A stretch of 64,000 bases of DNA from Pseudomonas vanderleydeniana (GCF_014268755.2 NZ_CP077093.1:6384501-6448500); one strand, 5' to 3'; positions 10,007-22,073 are shown, numbered from the stretch's first letter. The notes: a model not told the origin generated them from the letters alone. Translations and numbers: made by a program.

Positions 10007-10433
10007 TAATCTGCTTCGCCCGCTGACAGAACGCATCCACCAGCGTATTCGCCGCCTGGTTGAACAACGGCCCGAGAGTCGCCCGCACGATCGGCCCGGC
10101 GTAATCGAAGGTCAGGTCGAGGCTGATCTTGCAGGCCTTCTCACCCAGCGCCTTGAACACCCAGACACCATGCAACTGGGTGAACGGACCCTCTTCGAGA
10201 TTCATCTCGATCGACTGTCCCGGCACCAGGGTATTGCGGGTCACGAACTGCTGACTCAGGCCACCCTTGGCCACCGACAGCGTGGCGCGCATGTGCACGT
10301 CCGAGCTCTCCAGCACCTGGGAGGCCGAGCACCACGGCAGGAATTCCGGATAACGTGCGACGTCGTTCACCAGGTCATAAAGCGCCTGTGCCGGATAGGG
10401 CAGCAAGGCCGAACGTTGAATATGGGTCGTCAT
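9999..10433 (-). CDS. ratA: RatA-type START-domain protein (coenzyme Q-binding/ribosome-associated)
   Basis: The 144-residue protein begins [15 protein letters not shown] and is a single START/polyketide-cyclase fold. The family motif reads [19 protein letters not shown]. coli RatA was described as an inhibitor of 70S ribosome formation; homologues (Coq10 type) bind quinones, so the physiological role is open. It is divergent from smpB and overlaps rnfH. The ATG at 10431-10433 fits the family start. The 20-residue upstream extension does not. Confidence 0.88.
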   Translation of the reverse strand: MTTHIQRSALLPYPAQALYDLVNDVARYPEFLPWCSASQVLESSDVHMRATLSVAKGGLSQQFVTRNTLVPGQSIEMNLEEGPFTQLHGVWVFKALGEKACKISLDLTFDYAGPIVRATLGPLFNQAANTLVDAFCQRAKQING

Positions 10434-10560
10434 GTCAGCGTCAATTCCACGGCTGGGCAGCATACAAAAGAGGGCGCATTGTCCGGGATTCATCCTACGC
10501 GCTCAAGCACGCAGCTTCACCGTAGCCGACGGACGCGCAACCCCCTATAATGCCGCCCCT

Positions 10561-11043
10561 ATGGCTAAACAGAAGAAACACCCCACAGGGACCATCGCGC
10601 AAAACAAAAAGGCGCGCCACGATTACTTCGTCGAACAACGGTTCGAGGCTGGCCTGGTCCTGGCCGGTTGGGAAGTAAAGAGCTTGCGGGCGGGCAAGGC
10701 ACAACTGGTCGACAGTTATGTGCTGCTCAAGGATGGCGAAGCCTGGCTGTTCGGCAGCCACTTCACGCCGCTGACCACCGCGAGTACCCACGTCATCGCC
10801 GACCCGACGCGCACGCGCAAGCTGCTGCTCAACCAGCGCGAGCTGGAGAAGATCTTCGCCGGCGTACAGCAGAAGGGCTACACCTGCGTGTGCCTCTCGC
10901 TGTACTGGAGCAAGCATCTGGTCAAGTGCGAGATTGCCCTGGGCAAGGGCAAGAAGGAATACGACAAGCGCGATACCGAACGCGAACGCGACGCTGGTCG
11001 CGAACTGCAGCGCGCGGTGCGCAACAAGGGCAAGGAAGACTAG
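10561..11043 (+). CDS. smpB: SsrA-binding protein SmpB
   Basis: Binds tmRNA and brings it to stalled ribosomes for trans-translation. The 160-residue protein begins [21 protein letters not shown] (in part). It has the OB-fold core with [16 protein letters not shown] and the basic, flexible C-terminal tail ([14 protein letters not shown]). Its partner ssrA lies about 7.5 kb downstream. There is no clear ribosome site: TATAAT at 10546-10551 lies only 9 nt before the ATG, so a transcript from that box would be almost leaderless. Confidence 0.97.
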   Translation: MAKQKKHPTGTIAQNKKARHDYFVEQRFEAGLVLAGWEVKSLRAGKAQLVDSYVLLKDGEAWLFGSHFTPLTTASTHVIADPTRTRKLLLNQRELEKIFAGVQQKGYTCVCLSLYWSKHLVKCEIALGKGKKEYDKRDTERERDAGRELQRAVRNKGKED

Positions 11044-11057
11044 GTCCCATTGCCCCT

Positions 11058-11135
11058 TTCGCGGATGAATCCGGCTCCCACAGAATTTGCGTCGTGCACG
11101 ACGCGATCATTGTGGGAGCCGGATTCATCCGCGAA
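11058..11135. repeat. REP-type inverted repeat after smpB
   Basis: Two exact 25-bp arms (11058-11082 and 11111-11135), same family as 1233-1312. It lies between the convergent ends of smpB and lldR. Confidence 0.9.
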
Positions 11136-11183
11136 GAATCTACCGGCAACCTCCTTGCCACCTGAACGAACACAATCACCCGC

Positions 11184-11951
11184 TCAAATCCCCTTGCGCC
11201 GCTCCGCCCGCGCCACCCGCTGCACTTCCTGACGCACCTCTTCCAGCACCTCCTGCACATACAGGATATGCCGGCTCGACACCTCGCGCGCCTGCTCGGC
11301 CCGCCCCTCGATGATCGCCAGGTACAACTCCCGGTGCTGACTGATCAGCATGTCGCGCGTCTCCGTGCGCTGCTTGTACATCCCACCGATGTTGGTCACC
11401 ACGTTGCGCTTGAGCAGATCGAACAACCCACGAATCGTGTGCAGCAACACCGCGTTATGACTCGCCTCGGCAATCGCCAGGTGGAAGTTCGCATCCGCCT
11501 CGCCCTCCTCCGCCCGGCTCACCTCATCCGCCCGTGCATAACAGCTCTGCAGTCGCTCGAACGCCACCCGCAGCCGATCGCGGTCCACTTCGGTGGCGCG
11601 CAGTGCCGCGTAGTAGGCGCAGGACGCCTCCAGCGTATGGCGGAATTCGAGCAGGTCGCGCTGGGCCTCGGGATTGTTTTCCAACAGGTGCAGTAACGGA
11701 TCGCTGAACGTCGAGCCCAGCGTCTCCACCACATAGTTGCCACCACCCTGCCGGCTCGCCAGCAGCCCCTTGGCCACCAGCTTCTGGATCGCCTCGCGCA
11801 ACGACGGCCGCGACACGCCGAACTGCTCGGCCAGCGCACGCTCGGCCGGCAGGCGCTCACCGGGCTTGAGCGTGCCCTCGAGAATCATCCCCTCGAGCCG
11901 CTCGACAATATCGTCAGACAAACGGCGCTGACGAATCTGATCAAACCCCAT
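11184..11951 (-). CDS. lldR: Lactate-responsive transcriptional regulator LldR (GntR/FadR family)
   Basis: The 255-residue protein begins MGFDQIRQRRLSDDIVERLE. It has an N-terminal GntR winged helix (about residues 10-75, with LPAERALAEQFGVSRPSLREAI) and a C-terminal FCD ligand-binding domain with the metal/ligand histidines of that fold (for example NFHLAIAEASHN). It is divergent from lldPDE, and a 17-bp perfect palindrome of the PdhR/LldR type lies between them. It is expected to repress lldPDE until lactate is present. The ATG at 11949-11951 follows GGAG; a GTG one codon earlier is also possible. Confidence 0.93.
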   Translation of the reverse strand: MGFDQIRQRRLSDDIVERLEGMILEGTLKPGERLPAERALAEQFGVSRPSLREAIQKLVAKGLLASRQGGGNYVVETLGSTFSDPLLHLLENNPEAQRDLLEFRHTLEASCAYYAALRATEVDRDRLRVAFERLQSCYARADEVSRAEEGEADANFHLAIAEASHNAVLLHTIRGLFDLLKRNVVTNIGGMYKQRTETRDMLISQHRELYLAIIEGRAEQAREVSSRHILYVQEVLEEVRQEVQRVARAERRKGI

Positions 11952-12097
11952 CACTCACTCCTCACGCTCCCGAACCCTTGCCGGGGCTGCCTATTCTGGC
12001 CTATTGGCGCCGCGCCAGCACCCACCAGACAGCGCATAAATCACCCGATCAGCCCCTTTCCCAACCGCCTCTGCGACGAAAGTTTCAGGGCGGCAAA

Positions 12098-12161
12098 TTG
12101 ACACATGCCCTGCAAGGCTTTTAACCTAGCGCTCAACGATTGTAAATTGGTATTACCAATT
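12098..12161 (+). promoter_or_regulatory. lldP promoter region with LldR operator
   Basis: A perfect TTGACA (12098-12103) is followed by a poorly conserved -10 region near 12121-12126. Downstream at 12145-12161 lies AATTGGTATTACCAATT, a perfect 17-bp palindrome that matches the known PdhR/LldR operator type. It lies just past the presumed transcription start, suited to repression of lldPDE. Confidence 0.8.
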
Positions 12162-12212
12162 ACCCAAATCGGTTTATCTGCGCCTACCAACAACAATTAG
12201 GGGCCACCCCAT

Positions 12213-13907
12213 ATGCAAACCTGGCAACAGCTCTACAGCCCGCTCGGCAGCCTCGGCCTGTCCGCTCTCGCGGCCGTCATTCCCATCGTGTTCTTCTTCC
12301 TGGCCCTGGCAGTGTTCCGTCTCAAGGGGCACGTGGCGGGCAGCATTACCCTGGCGCTGGCGATCCTGGTGGCGATCTTCGCCTTCAAGATGCCGGTCGA
12401 CATGGCGCTGGCTGCGGCCGGCTACGGTTTCGCCTATGGCCTCTGGCCGATTGCCTGGATCATCGTTGCCGCGGTGTTTCTCTACAAACTGACGGTCAAG
12501 AGCGGTCAGTTCGAAATCATCCGCAGCTCGGTGTTGTCGATCACCGACGACCAGCGCCTGCAGGTGCTGCTGATCGGCTTCTGCTTCGGCGCGTTCCTGG
12601 AAGGTGCCGCCGGCTTCGGCGCGCCGGTCGCCATCACCGCCGCCCTGCTGGTCGGCCTGGGCTTCAACCCGCTGTACGCCGCCGGCCTGTGCCTAATCGC
12701 CAACACCGCACCCGTGGCCTTCGGCGCCCTGGGCATCCCGATCATCGTCGCCGGCCAGGTCACTGGTATCGATGCGTTCAAGATCGGCGCCATGACCGGC
12801 CGCCAATTGCCGCTGCTGTCGCTGTTCGTGCCGTTCTGGCTGGTGTTCATGATGGATGGCCTGCGCGGCGTGCGCGAAACCTGGCCGGCCGCGCTGGTTG
12901 CCGGCCTGAGCTTCGCCGTCACCCAGTACTTCACCTCGAACTTCATCGGCCCGGAACTGCCGGACATCACCTCGGCACTGGCCAGCCTGGTCTGCCTGAC
13001 CCTGTTCCTGAAAGTCTGGCAACCGCGCCGTACCGCCGGTGCGCAGATCGCCGGTGCCACCTCGGCTGCCGCGGTCACCGCCAGCGCCGGCGGCTTTGGC
13101 CAGCCGCGCAATACCCTGGCCTCGCCCTACAGCCTGGGCCAGATCTTCAAGGCCTGGTCGCCGTTCCTGATCCTCACCGTACTGGTAACGATCTGGACGC
13201 TGAAGTCGTTCAAGGCGATGTTCGCCACTGGCGGCGCGATGTACAGCAGCGTGTTCAACTTCGCCGTGCCGCACCTGGACCAACTGGTGATCAAGACCGC
13301 GCCGATCGTCGCCAACCCGACGCCGATTCCGGCGGTGTTCAAGCTCGACCCGATCTCCGCCACCGGCACCGCGATCTTCTTCTCCGCGCTGGTGTCGATG
13401 CTGATCCTCAAGATCGACTTCAAAACTGGTCTGACCACTTTGAAGGAGACCTTCTACGAGCTGCGCTGGCCGATCCTGTCCATCGGCATGGTGCTGGCCT
13501 TCGCCTTCGTCACCAACTACTCGGGCATGTCCTCGACCCTGGCCCTGGTGCTGGCGGCGACCGGCGCCGCGTTCCCGTTCTTCTCGCCGTTCCTCGGCTG
13601 GCTGGGCGTGTTCCTGACCGGTTCGGACACCTCGTCGAACGCCCTGTTCAGCTCGCTGCAGGCCACCACCGCACACCAGATCGGCGTCAACGACACCCTG
13701 CTGGTCGCGGCCAACACCAGCGGCGGCGTCACCGGCAAGATGATCTCGCCACAATCGATCGCCGTCGCCTGCGCCGCCACCGGCCTGGTGGGCAAGGAAT
13801 CCGACCTGTTCCGCTTCACGCTCAAGCACAGTCTGTTCTTCGCCACCATCGTCGGCCTGATCACGCTGGCCCAGGCCTACGTTTTCACCGGCATGCTGGT
13901 GCACTAA
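12213..13907 (+). CDS. lldP: L-lactate permease
   Basis: Inner-membrane lactate importer of the LctP family. The 564-residue, highly hydrophobic protein has about a dozen membrane spans. Family stretches include [34 protein letters not shown] and the C-terminal [14 protein letters not shown] with [19 protein letters not shown]. It is the first gene of lldPDE; lldD follows 68 nt later. Expression is presumably controlled by LldR at the palindrome upstream. Confidence 0.96.
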   Translation: MQTWQQLYSPLGSLGLSALAAVIPIVFFFLALAVFRLKGHVAGSITLALAILVAIFAFKMPVDMALAAAGYGFAYGLWPIAWIIVAAVFLYKLTVKSGQFEIIRSSVLSITDDQRLQVLLIGFCFGAFLEGAAGFGAPVAITAALLVGLGFNPLYAAGLCLIANTAPVAFGALGIPIIVAGQVTGIDAFKIGAMTGRQLPLLSLFVPFWLVFMMDGLRGVRETWPAALVAGLSFAVTQYFTSNFIGPELPDITSALASLVCLTLFLKVWQPRRTAGAQIAGATSAAAVTASAGGFGQPRNTLASPYSLGQIFKAWSPFLILTVLVTIWTLKSFKAMFATGGAMYSSVFNFAVPHLDQLVIKTAPIVANPTPIPAVFKLDPISATGTAIFFSALVSMLILKIDFKTGLTTLKETFYELRWPILSIGMVLAFAFVTNYSGMSSTLALVLAATGAAFPFFSPFLGWLGVFLTGSDTSSNALFSSLQATTAHQIGVNDTLLVAANTSGGVTGKMISPQSIAVACAATGLVGKESDLFRFTLKHSLFFATIVGLITLAQAYVFTGMLVH

Positions 13908-13975
13908 CGTGAGGATGTCGGGGTCTCTCGTAGGCCCCGACAGCCGTACCCCGTCAACCCACGCTGCGAGTTCCC

Positions 13976-15121
13976 ATGATCATTTCCGCCTCTACCGACT
14001 ATCGCGCAGCCGCCCAACGCAAGCTGCCTCCGTTCCTGTTCCACTATGCCGACGGCGGCGCCTACGCCGAGCACACCCTGCGCCATAACGTCGAGGACCT
14101 GGCCGGCATCGCCCTGCGCCAGCGCGTGCTGAAGAACATGTCCGAACTGAGCCTGGAAACCCGGCTGTTCAACGAGACCCTGAGCATGCCGGTCGCCCTG
14201 GCCCCGGTCGGCCTGACCGGCATGTACGCCCGCCGTGGCGAAGTCCAGGCCGCCCGCGCGGCCGCCGACCACGGCATCCCCTTCACGATGTCGACGGTGT
14301 CGGTGTGCCCGATCGAGGAAGTCGCCCCGGCCATCGACCGGCCGATGTGGTTCCAGCTCTACGTCCTGAAAGACCGCGGCTTCATGCGCAACGCCCTGGA
14401 GCGGGCCAAGGCCGCCGGCGTGACCACCCTGGTGTTCACCGTGGACATGCCGGTACCCGGCGCCCGCTACCGCGATGCCCACTCCGGCATGAGCGGCCCG
14501 AACGCGCCGCTGCGCCGGGTCTGGCAAGCCATGACCCACCCGCGCTGGGCCCTCGACGTCGGCCTGCTGGGCAAGCCGCATGACCTGGGCAACATCTCGC
14601 GCTATCGCGGCAACCCGACCGGCCTTGCCGACTACATCGGCTGGCTCGGCGCCAACTTCGACCCGTCGATCTCCTGGAAGGACCTGGAGTGGATCCGCGA
14701 GTTCTGGGACGGCCCGATGATCATCAAGGGCATCCTCGACCCGCAGGATGCCAGGGACGCGGTGAAATTCGGCGCCGACGGCATCGTCGTCTCCAACCAT
14801 GGCGGTCGCCAGCTCGACGGCGTGCTGTCCAGCGCCCGCGCCCTGCCGGCGATTGCCGACGCGGTGAAGGGCGAGCTGAAGATCCTCGCCGACTCCGGCA
14901 TCCGCAGCGGCCTCGACGTGGTGCGCATGATCGCCCTCGGCGCCGATACCGTGCTGATCGGCCGGGCATTCCTCTACGCCCTCGCCACCGCTGGCGAAGC
15001 GGGCGTGAAGAACCTGCTGGAGCTGTTCGAGAAGGAAATGCGCGTTGCCATGGTGCTCACCGGCGCCAAGTCGATCAGCGAGATCACCCGTGATTCGCTG
15101 GTCCGTGAACTGGGCGCCTGA
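13976..15121 (+). CDS. lldD: L-lactate dehydrogenase (quinone, FMN-dependent)
   Basis: Membrane-associated flavoenzyme that oxidises L-lactate to pyruvate and feeds electrons to the respiratory chain. The 381-residue protein begins [22 protein letters not shown]. It has the alpha-hydroxy-acid oxidase fold with the active-site signature [10 protein letters not shown] (catalytic His) and the FMN phosphate-binding end [19 protein letters not shown]. It lies between lldP and the D-lactate dehydrogenase gene. Confidence 0.97.
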   Translation: MIISASTDYRAAAQRKLPPFLFHYADGGAYAEHTLRHNVEDLAGIALRQRVLKNMSELSLETRLFNETLSMPVALAPVGLTGMYARRGEVQAARAAADHGIPFTMSTVSVCPIEEVAPAIDRPMWFQLYVLKDRGFMRNALERAKAAGVTTLVFTVDMPVPGARYRDAHSGMSGPNAPLRRVWQAMTHPRWALDVGLLGKPHDLGNISRYRGNPTGLADYIGWLGANFDPSISWKDLEWIREFWDGPMIIKGILDPQDARDAVKFGADGIVVSNHGGRQLDGVLSSARALPAIADAVKGELKILADSGIRSGLDVVRMIALGADTVLIGRAFLYALATAGEAGVKNLLELFEKEMRVAMVLTGAKSISEITRDSLVRELGA

Positions 15122-15206
15122 ACCGTAGCGCCCACACGAATTACCGCCTGACTGAACGGGGTCGGCCAGGGCACGCCAGATGCCAACGGCCTCGTTAGGA
15201 GTTTGC

Positions 15207-18017
<2,811 letters not shown>

Positions 18018-18030
18018 CGCCCACCACTCC

Positions 18031-18105
18031 CCTGTAGGAGCGAGGCTTGCCCGCGAAGCTTTCAGCGATCTGGAAGACGCCTTCGCCGGCAAGCCACGCG
18101 CCCAC
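18031..18105. repeat. REP-type inverted repeat after lldE
   Basis: The left arm CTGTAGGAGCGAGGCTTGCC CGCGAAG (written with a break) and an imperfect right arm CTTCGCCGGCAAGCCACGCG form a degenerate REP of the GGCTTGCCCGCGAA family. Confidence 0.65.
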
Positions 18106-18237
18106 AGCCCCACCGCGCTCAACAAAAACAGAACCTTTGAACACCCCGCGAAGTCTATTGAGCAGGCCCCGCCCATAGGGGCCTCCCTGCCACTTCGGCA
18201 ACCTCGCAGCCTGAACCCCAGGTTCAAGGAGATCCAC

Positions 18238-18516
18238 ATGAAACGTTCCGTACTGCCCGGCCTGTTCGTTGTCACCGCACTCCTTGCCGCCCCGGCCTTC
18301 GCCGATGGCGAGAAAGACCTGTGCACCACCAACCTGCAGACCATCAGCAACGCCAAGACCACCATCATCGCCGCCGACCTGCAGGGCGAGATCGCCAACA
18401 GCGTGCAGCAGGCCCAGGCCGCCCAGGCGAAGAACACCTCCGAGGGCACCAAGGAGTGCATCTCCATCACCCAGCGCGCGATCCAGCAGATCCAGAACAG
18501 CCAGAAAGGCGGCTAG
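18238..18516 (+). CDS. Small periplasmic protein of unknown function
   Basis: 92 residues. A typical Sec signal peptide (basic start MKRS, hydrophobic core, AFA-DG cleavage at about residue 22) leaves a mature protein of about 70 residues. The mature part is rich in Ala and Gln, helical in appearance, and has two cysteines (CTT and KECIS) that could form one disulfide. The ribosome site AAGGAG lies 8 nt before the ATG. I do not recognise the family. It stands alone between the lactate operon and ssrA. Confidence 0.75.
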   Translation: MKRSVLPGLFVVTALLAAPAFADGEKDLCTTNLQTISNAKTTIIAADLQGEIANSVQQAQAAQAKNTSEGTKECISITQRAIQQIQNSQKGG

Positions 18517-18601
18517 CGAAAGCGTGGTGCCATGCGTTGGGATGGCCTTTCGAGCCACATTGGCGTACACTGGCCCTGCCTACTGAGAAGTAAGCCGGTT
18601 C

Positions 18602-18990
18602 GGGGCCGTTTTGGATTCGACGCTGGTTGCGAAACTCTAGGTGCATGCCGAGTTGGTAACAGAACTCGTAAATCCACTGTTGCAACTTCTATAGTTGCCA
18701 ATGACGACCAATACGGTGCTGCTCTCGCTGCTTAACTGCAGCTGACATGCACTCCTGGCACCTTCGGGTCCAGCAATCATCAGGGGATGTCTGTAAACCC
18801 AAAATGATTGTCATATAGAACAGAATCGCCGCGTAGTACGTTGTGGACGAAGTGGCTAAAACTTACACAACTCGCCCAAAGCACCCTGCCCGTCGGGTCG
18901 CTGAGGGTTAACTCAATAGACACGGCTAAGCATGTAGGACCGACAGCGGAGTACTGGCGGACGGGGGTTCAAATCCCCCCGGCTCCACCA
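18602..18990 (+). ncRNA. ssrA: Transfer-messenger RNA (tmRNA)
   Basis: Rescues stalled ribosomes together with SmpB. The 5' end GGGGCCG pairs with CGGCTCC at the 3' end (including the tmRNA-typical G-U pair), followed by an encoded ACCA. The T-arm reads GGGGGTTCAAATCCCCC. The tag frame starts at the resume codon GCC (18697) and ends at TAA (18733-18735), giving ANDDQYGAALAA. A terminator follows at 19004. The boundaries rest on the acceptor-stem pairing. Confidence 0.97.
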
Positions 18991-19003
18991 AAACAAAGCA
19001 AAC

Positions 19004-19026
19004 AAAGCCCGCCTTGTGCGGGCTTT
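19004..19026 (+). terminator. Terminator of ssrA
   Basis: AAAGCCCGC-cttgt-GCGGGCTTT hairpin, 9-bp stem, followed by GTTGTTT. It starts 14 nt after the tmRNA 3' end. Confidence 0.85.
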
Positions 19027-19220
19027 GTTGTTTCTGGCGTTTGCCTTTCGCCCGACTCGGCCTTTCGCCCCATACCCCGCCCCCTGTAGGAGCCGGGCTT
19101 GCCCGCGAATACGCCAACAGCAAGAACCTCCCATTCTCGCTGTAAACCCTCCAGCCAATCCAACCCGAAGCAAGCCGCAGCCAAACGCCATCGCCCTCGA
19201 AACCGCGCCAACTACTCCAA

Positions 19221-19264
19221 TGGGAAATGGGGACGGGTGGGAATGGGGACAAATTTATTTCTTC
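19221..19264. repeat. GGGGACAAATTTATTT-type sequence, possible trace of a REP-associated transposase element
   Basis: The stretch contains AATGGGGACAAATTTATTT preceded by a partial copy (AATGGGGACGGG). From memory, very similar words (GGGGACAGATTTATTT) flank Y1/RAYT-type transposase genes in many proteobacteria. No transposase frame is present here. The rest of 19027-19327 holds only a half REP (19083-19111) and no gene that I can support. Confidence 0.35.
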
Positions 19265-19327
19265 ATTTCCAGCCTTGCTCAAGCAGGTCATGCCGAAACA
19301 AACTCAACAATTTCCCTCATACCCCAA

Positions 19328-19432
19328 AGAAATGTCGCACACACTTCCTCATACCGACTGTAGGAAGTATGGTGTCGAGCATCCGTAGTAAAGGCAAAAC
19401 ACTGGCCCTCCCGTCCTTGCCTGCTCAACACC
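19328..19432 (+). ncRNA. Structured leader element, copy 1 (upstream of mazG)
   Basis: A 105-nt element repeated at 21817-21921 with no gaps and 18 differences (83% identity). Stem A is ACTTCCT/AGGAAGT. Stem B is GGTGTcGAGCA/TGCTCaACACC (five plus five pairs around one mismatch) and encloses stem C AGGCAA (19392-19397)/TTGCCT (19417-19422). Pair A19396-T19418 becomes G-C in copy 2. The element ends 13 nt before the mazG GTG, so it would form the structured 5' UTR or a short separate RNA. Confidence 0.65.
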
Positions 19433-19445
19433 ATAGGACACCTCC

Positions 19446-19829
19446 GTGACCACTCTCACCGCCGCCTCTACCCAGCTCATCGACACCACCCGACTCGCTC
19501 AAGCCCTCGAAAAATTCGCCAGCGACCGTAACTGGGCCCAGTTCCACTCCCCCAAGAACCTGGTCATGGCCCTGAGCGGCGAAGTCGGAGAATTGACCGA
19601 AATCTTCCAATGGCTCACCGAAGACGCTTCCAGGACCGCCGCTCGCACGCCCGAAACAGCCCAAGCCGTCGAGGAAGAGCTGGCTGACGTGCTCATGTAT
19701 CTGGTGCGCCTGGCCTCAGTGCTTGGCGTCGATCTGAACGCCGCCGCCCAACGCAAGCTGCAACTCAACGGCGAGAAGTACCCGGTCGAGAAGGCTCGGA
19801 ACAGCGCAAAGAAATACGACCAACTCTGA
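19446..19829 (+). CDS. MazG-like nucleotide pyrophosphohydrolase (RS21-C6/dCTPase type)
   Basis: All-alpha NTP pyrophosphohydrolase of 127 residues, expected to cleave (d)NTPs to monophosphates and pyrophosphate. The metal-binding pattern is clear: E46xxE49 in SGEVGELTEIFQWL and E78xxD81 in EEELADVLMYLVRLA. Length and sequence resemble the single-domain dCTP pyrophosphatase group rather than the two-domain MazG. The start is a GTG just behind the structured leader. The DUF2075 gene begins 29 nt after the stop, so the two form one unit. A truncated relative of its N terminus precedes the second DUF2075 gene. Confidence 0.88.
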   Translation: MTTLTAASTQLIDTTRLAQALEKFASDRNWAQFHSPKNLVMALSGEVGELTEIFQWLTEDASRTAARTPETAQAVEEELADVLMYLVRLASVLGVDLNAAAQRKLQLNGEKYPVEKARNSAKKYDQL

Positions 19830-19858
19830 TTGCCCGGCTCCAGTAAGGAAGAAGGACC

Positions 19859-21760
19859 TTGATCGTTTACGAAGCGACCAAACAGCAGTTTCAGAAAGAC
19901 AACGATAACGACGACATCGAGGACGTGATCCTCCGTAGTTTCGAGTCAGCCACCGGCCGGATCGTCGCAGCCGCAGAAATGAACGCCTGGAAGAACTCTC
20001 TCGGAGCCATGTCACGGGTGTTGCGCGACGAAGAAATCCCCAATGACATCGGCGTGGCCATTGAGCTGCACATACCGCAGACCTCCAAGCGCATCGATAT
20101 CACCCTGACCGGCCTGGATGCCAGCGGCAAGCAAAACGTGGTGCTGGTTGAGCTGAAACAATGGGCTGAAGCCAGTGCGACATCCAAGGACGCCATTGTC
20201 AAAACCCTCCTGGGCCGCAAGATCCGGGAAACCGTGCACCCGTCCTATCAGGCCTGGTCGTATGCCTCGCTGCTGGAGGGTTTCAACGAGGCCGTGTATT
20301 CCGGCGGCATCCAAGTGCATGCCTGTGCCTATCTGCACAACTACACGCCAGATGATGTCATCGATGGGCCGCACTACCAGGCCTACATCAGCAAGGCCCC
20401 GCTATTCATGAAAGGCAGGGATGAACTGGCCCGTATGCGGGCGTTCATCAAGCAGCACATCGCCAAGGGCGATGAAAAGAGCGTCCTGCATGAACTGATG
20501 GCGAGCCCCATTCGCCCATCGAAGGCTCTAGCCGACTCGCTGGTGAAACTGCTGAAGAAGCAGGCCGAGTTCGTTCTTATCGACGACCAGAAAGAAATCC
20601 ATGAAAACTGCATGGCCGCCGCGGCAGGCGCTTCGACGGAGCGCCCAAAAGTGGTGATCATCGAGGGCGGTCCGGGTACCGGCAAATCCGTGGTGGCACT
20701 CAACCTGCTGGTCAACCTCACCAGTCGCGGGCTGGTGGGCAAATACGTATCGAAAAACTCCGCCCCTCGGCAGGTGTACGAAAGCAAGCTGACCGGCGCC
20801 CTGCCCCGCAGCCACTTTTCGCAGTTGTTTACCGGCTCCGGCTCGTTCATGGAGTCCCCCACCAGCGCATTCGATTTTTTGGTGGTGGACGAAGCCCATC
20901 GCCTGACCGAGAAGAGCGATCTCTACGGCCAGAAAGGCGATAACCAGATCAAGGAACTGATCAATGCCGCGAACTGCACGATCTTTTTTATCGACGAAGA
21001 CCAGCGCGTCACGCTGAAAGATATCGGCAATCGCGAAGCCATCCGCGCTTTTGCCAAGACACGCGGTGCCGAGGTCGAGGAATACGTTCTCACCTCGCAA
21101 TTCCGTTGCAGCGGATCGGATGGTTACCTGGCCTGGCTCGACAATGCACTCCAAGTGCGGGAAACAGCAAACCGGCATCTCGACACCGAGGAATACGAGT
21201 TCAAGGTGTTCGACACGCCGCAAGCCATGCATGCGGCGATCCAGAGCAAGAACGGTAATAACAAGGCTCGCGTTGTCGCCGGTTATTGCTGGCCCTGGAA
21301 CAGCAAGAAGCGGGCAAGCGACGACGATATCGTCATTGGTGAGCACTACCGCCGCCAGTGGAACCTGGAAGAAGATGAGAAGCGCTGGATCATTGCGCAG
21401 AACTCTGTCGAACAGGTGGGTTGCATCCACACTTGCCAGGGTCTGGAAGTGGACTACATCGGAGTGATCATCGGCCCAGACCTGATCATTCGAGGCGGCA
21501 ATGTGGTGACGGTGCCGGAGCAACGTGACAAGAACGATCGCTCGGTCTACGGCTACAAGAAGCTCATGAAAGCCGAGCCGGAAAAAATACGGCAGTTACT
21601 CGACCTGATTATCAAGAACACCTACAGGACCCTGATGACCCGCGGGATGAAGGGCTGTTACCTGTACTGCACAGATGAAGAAACGGCCCAGTACTTCCGC
21701 GAACGGTTGCTCGTACGCAAGCCGGATACTTCCGCTCGTTCCCGCGCACTCTTGGCCTAG
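19859..21760 (+). CDS. PD-(D/E)XK nuclease-like/DUF2075 ATPase fusion, copy 1
   Basis: 633 residues, TTG start behind AAGGAAGAAGG. The N-terminal 110 residues look like a PD-(D/E)XK nuclease core: RID80 followed by VVLVE98LK100. The DUF2075 (SF1-like) ATPase has Walker A GGPGTGKS (270-277) and Walker B LVVDEAHRL (DEAH 344-347). Later motifs include IHTCQGLEVDYIGVIIGPD and a motif VI-like TLMTRGMKGCYLY. Function is not established. The combination suggests a nucleic-acid processing enzyme, and with MazG it resembles phage-defence gene sets. GC is visibly lower than in the core genes around it. The domain calls are strong; the role is inference. Confidence 0.85.
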   Translation: MIVYEATKQQFQKDNDNDDIEDVILRSFESATGRIVAAAEMNAWKNSLGAMSRVLRDEEIPNDIGVAIELHIPQTSKRIDITLTGLDASGKQNVVLVELKQWAEASATSKDAIVKTLLGRKIRETVHPSYQAWSYASLLEGFNEAVYSGGIQVHACAYLHNYTPDDVIDGPHYQAYISKAPLFMKGRDELARMRAFIKQHIAKGDEKSVLHELMASPIRPSKALADSLVKLLKKQAEFVLIDDQKEIHENCMAAAAGASTERPKVVIIEGGPGTGKSVVALNLLVNLTSRGLVGKYVSKNSAPRQVYESKLTGALPRSHFSQLFTGSGSFMESPTSAFDFLVVDEAHRLTEKSDLYGQKGDNQIKELINAANCTIFFIDEDQRVTLKDIGNREAIRAFAKTRGAEVEEYVLTSQFRCSGSDGYLAWLDNALQVRETANRHLDTEEYEFKVFDTPQAMHAAIQSKNGNNKARVVAGYCWPWNSKKRASDDDIVIGEHYRRQWNLEEDEKRWIIAQNSVEQVGCIHTCQGLEVDYIGVIIGPDLIIRGGNVVTVPEQRDKNDRSVYGYKKLMKAEPEKIRQLLDLIIKNTYRTLMTRGMKGCYLYCTDEETAQYFRERLLVRKPDTSARSRALLA

Positions 21761-21775
21761 TGCAATGGCTCTCAT

Positions 21776-21794
21776 TTGGGCCCCTCGGGCCCAA
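21776..21794. repeat. Hairpin between the two DUF2075 units
   Basis: TTGGGCCC-ctc-GGGCCCAA, perfect 8-bp arms, 15 nt after the first DUF2075 stop. No T tract follows, so termination here is uncertain. Confidence 0.5.
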
Positions 21795-21816
21795 TGAATC
21801 CCCTCTCAACTAACAG

Positions 21817-21921
21817 AGAAATGTCGTACGCACTTCCTCATCATGCCTGTAGGAAGTAAGGTGTCGAGCATCCGAAATGAAGGCGAAATAGTGGCCATCG
21901 CATCTTCGCCTGCTCAACACC
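21817..21921 (+). ncRNA. Structured leader element, copy 2
   Basis: Second copy of the element at 19328-19432. Stems A and B are identical in sequence. Stem C is AGGCGAA (21881-21887)/TTCGCCT (21905-21911), with G21885-C21907 replacing the A-T pair of copy 1 and one extra pair formed. The loops carry most of the differences. It ends 12 nt before the GTG of the mazG remnant. Confidence 0.65.
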
Positions 21922-21933
21922 ACAGGAATCTTC

Positions 21934-22071
21934 GTGACCATTGCTGCCACCTCCCAGCCCGTCGAAACCACCCGCCTAGCCCTTGAGCAATTAACCAGCA
22001 ACCTCGCCTGGAACCCACCTCGTGCACCTGACGCGTTGGCACGGGCTCATGAATTCGGTATGGAGTGGTGA
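21934..22071 (+). pseudogene. Truncated mazG remnant
   Basis: From a GTG at the same place relative to the leader, 45 codons are open. The first 26 resemble the N terminus of the intact MazG at 19446 (TTRLALEQLTSNLAW against TTRLAQALEKFASDRNW). The remainder is unrelated and none of the catalytic E/D residues is present. The frame stops 2 nt before the ATG of the second DUF2075 gene. It is probably a deletion product, or a small leader peptide kept for translational coupling. Confidence 0.6.
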
Positions 22072-22073
22072 CA

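Noticed and set aside
19328..21921. The duplicated leader as a CRISPR or retron element
   Set aside because: Only two copies, no spacers, no reverse transcriptase or Cas genes nearby.
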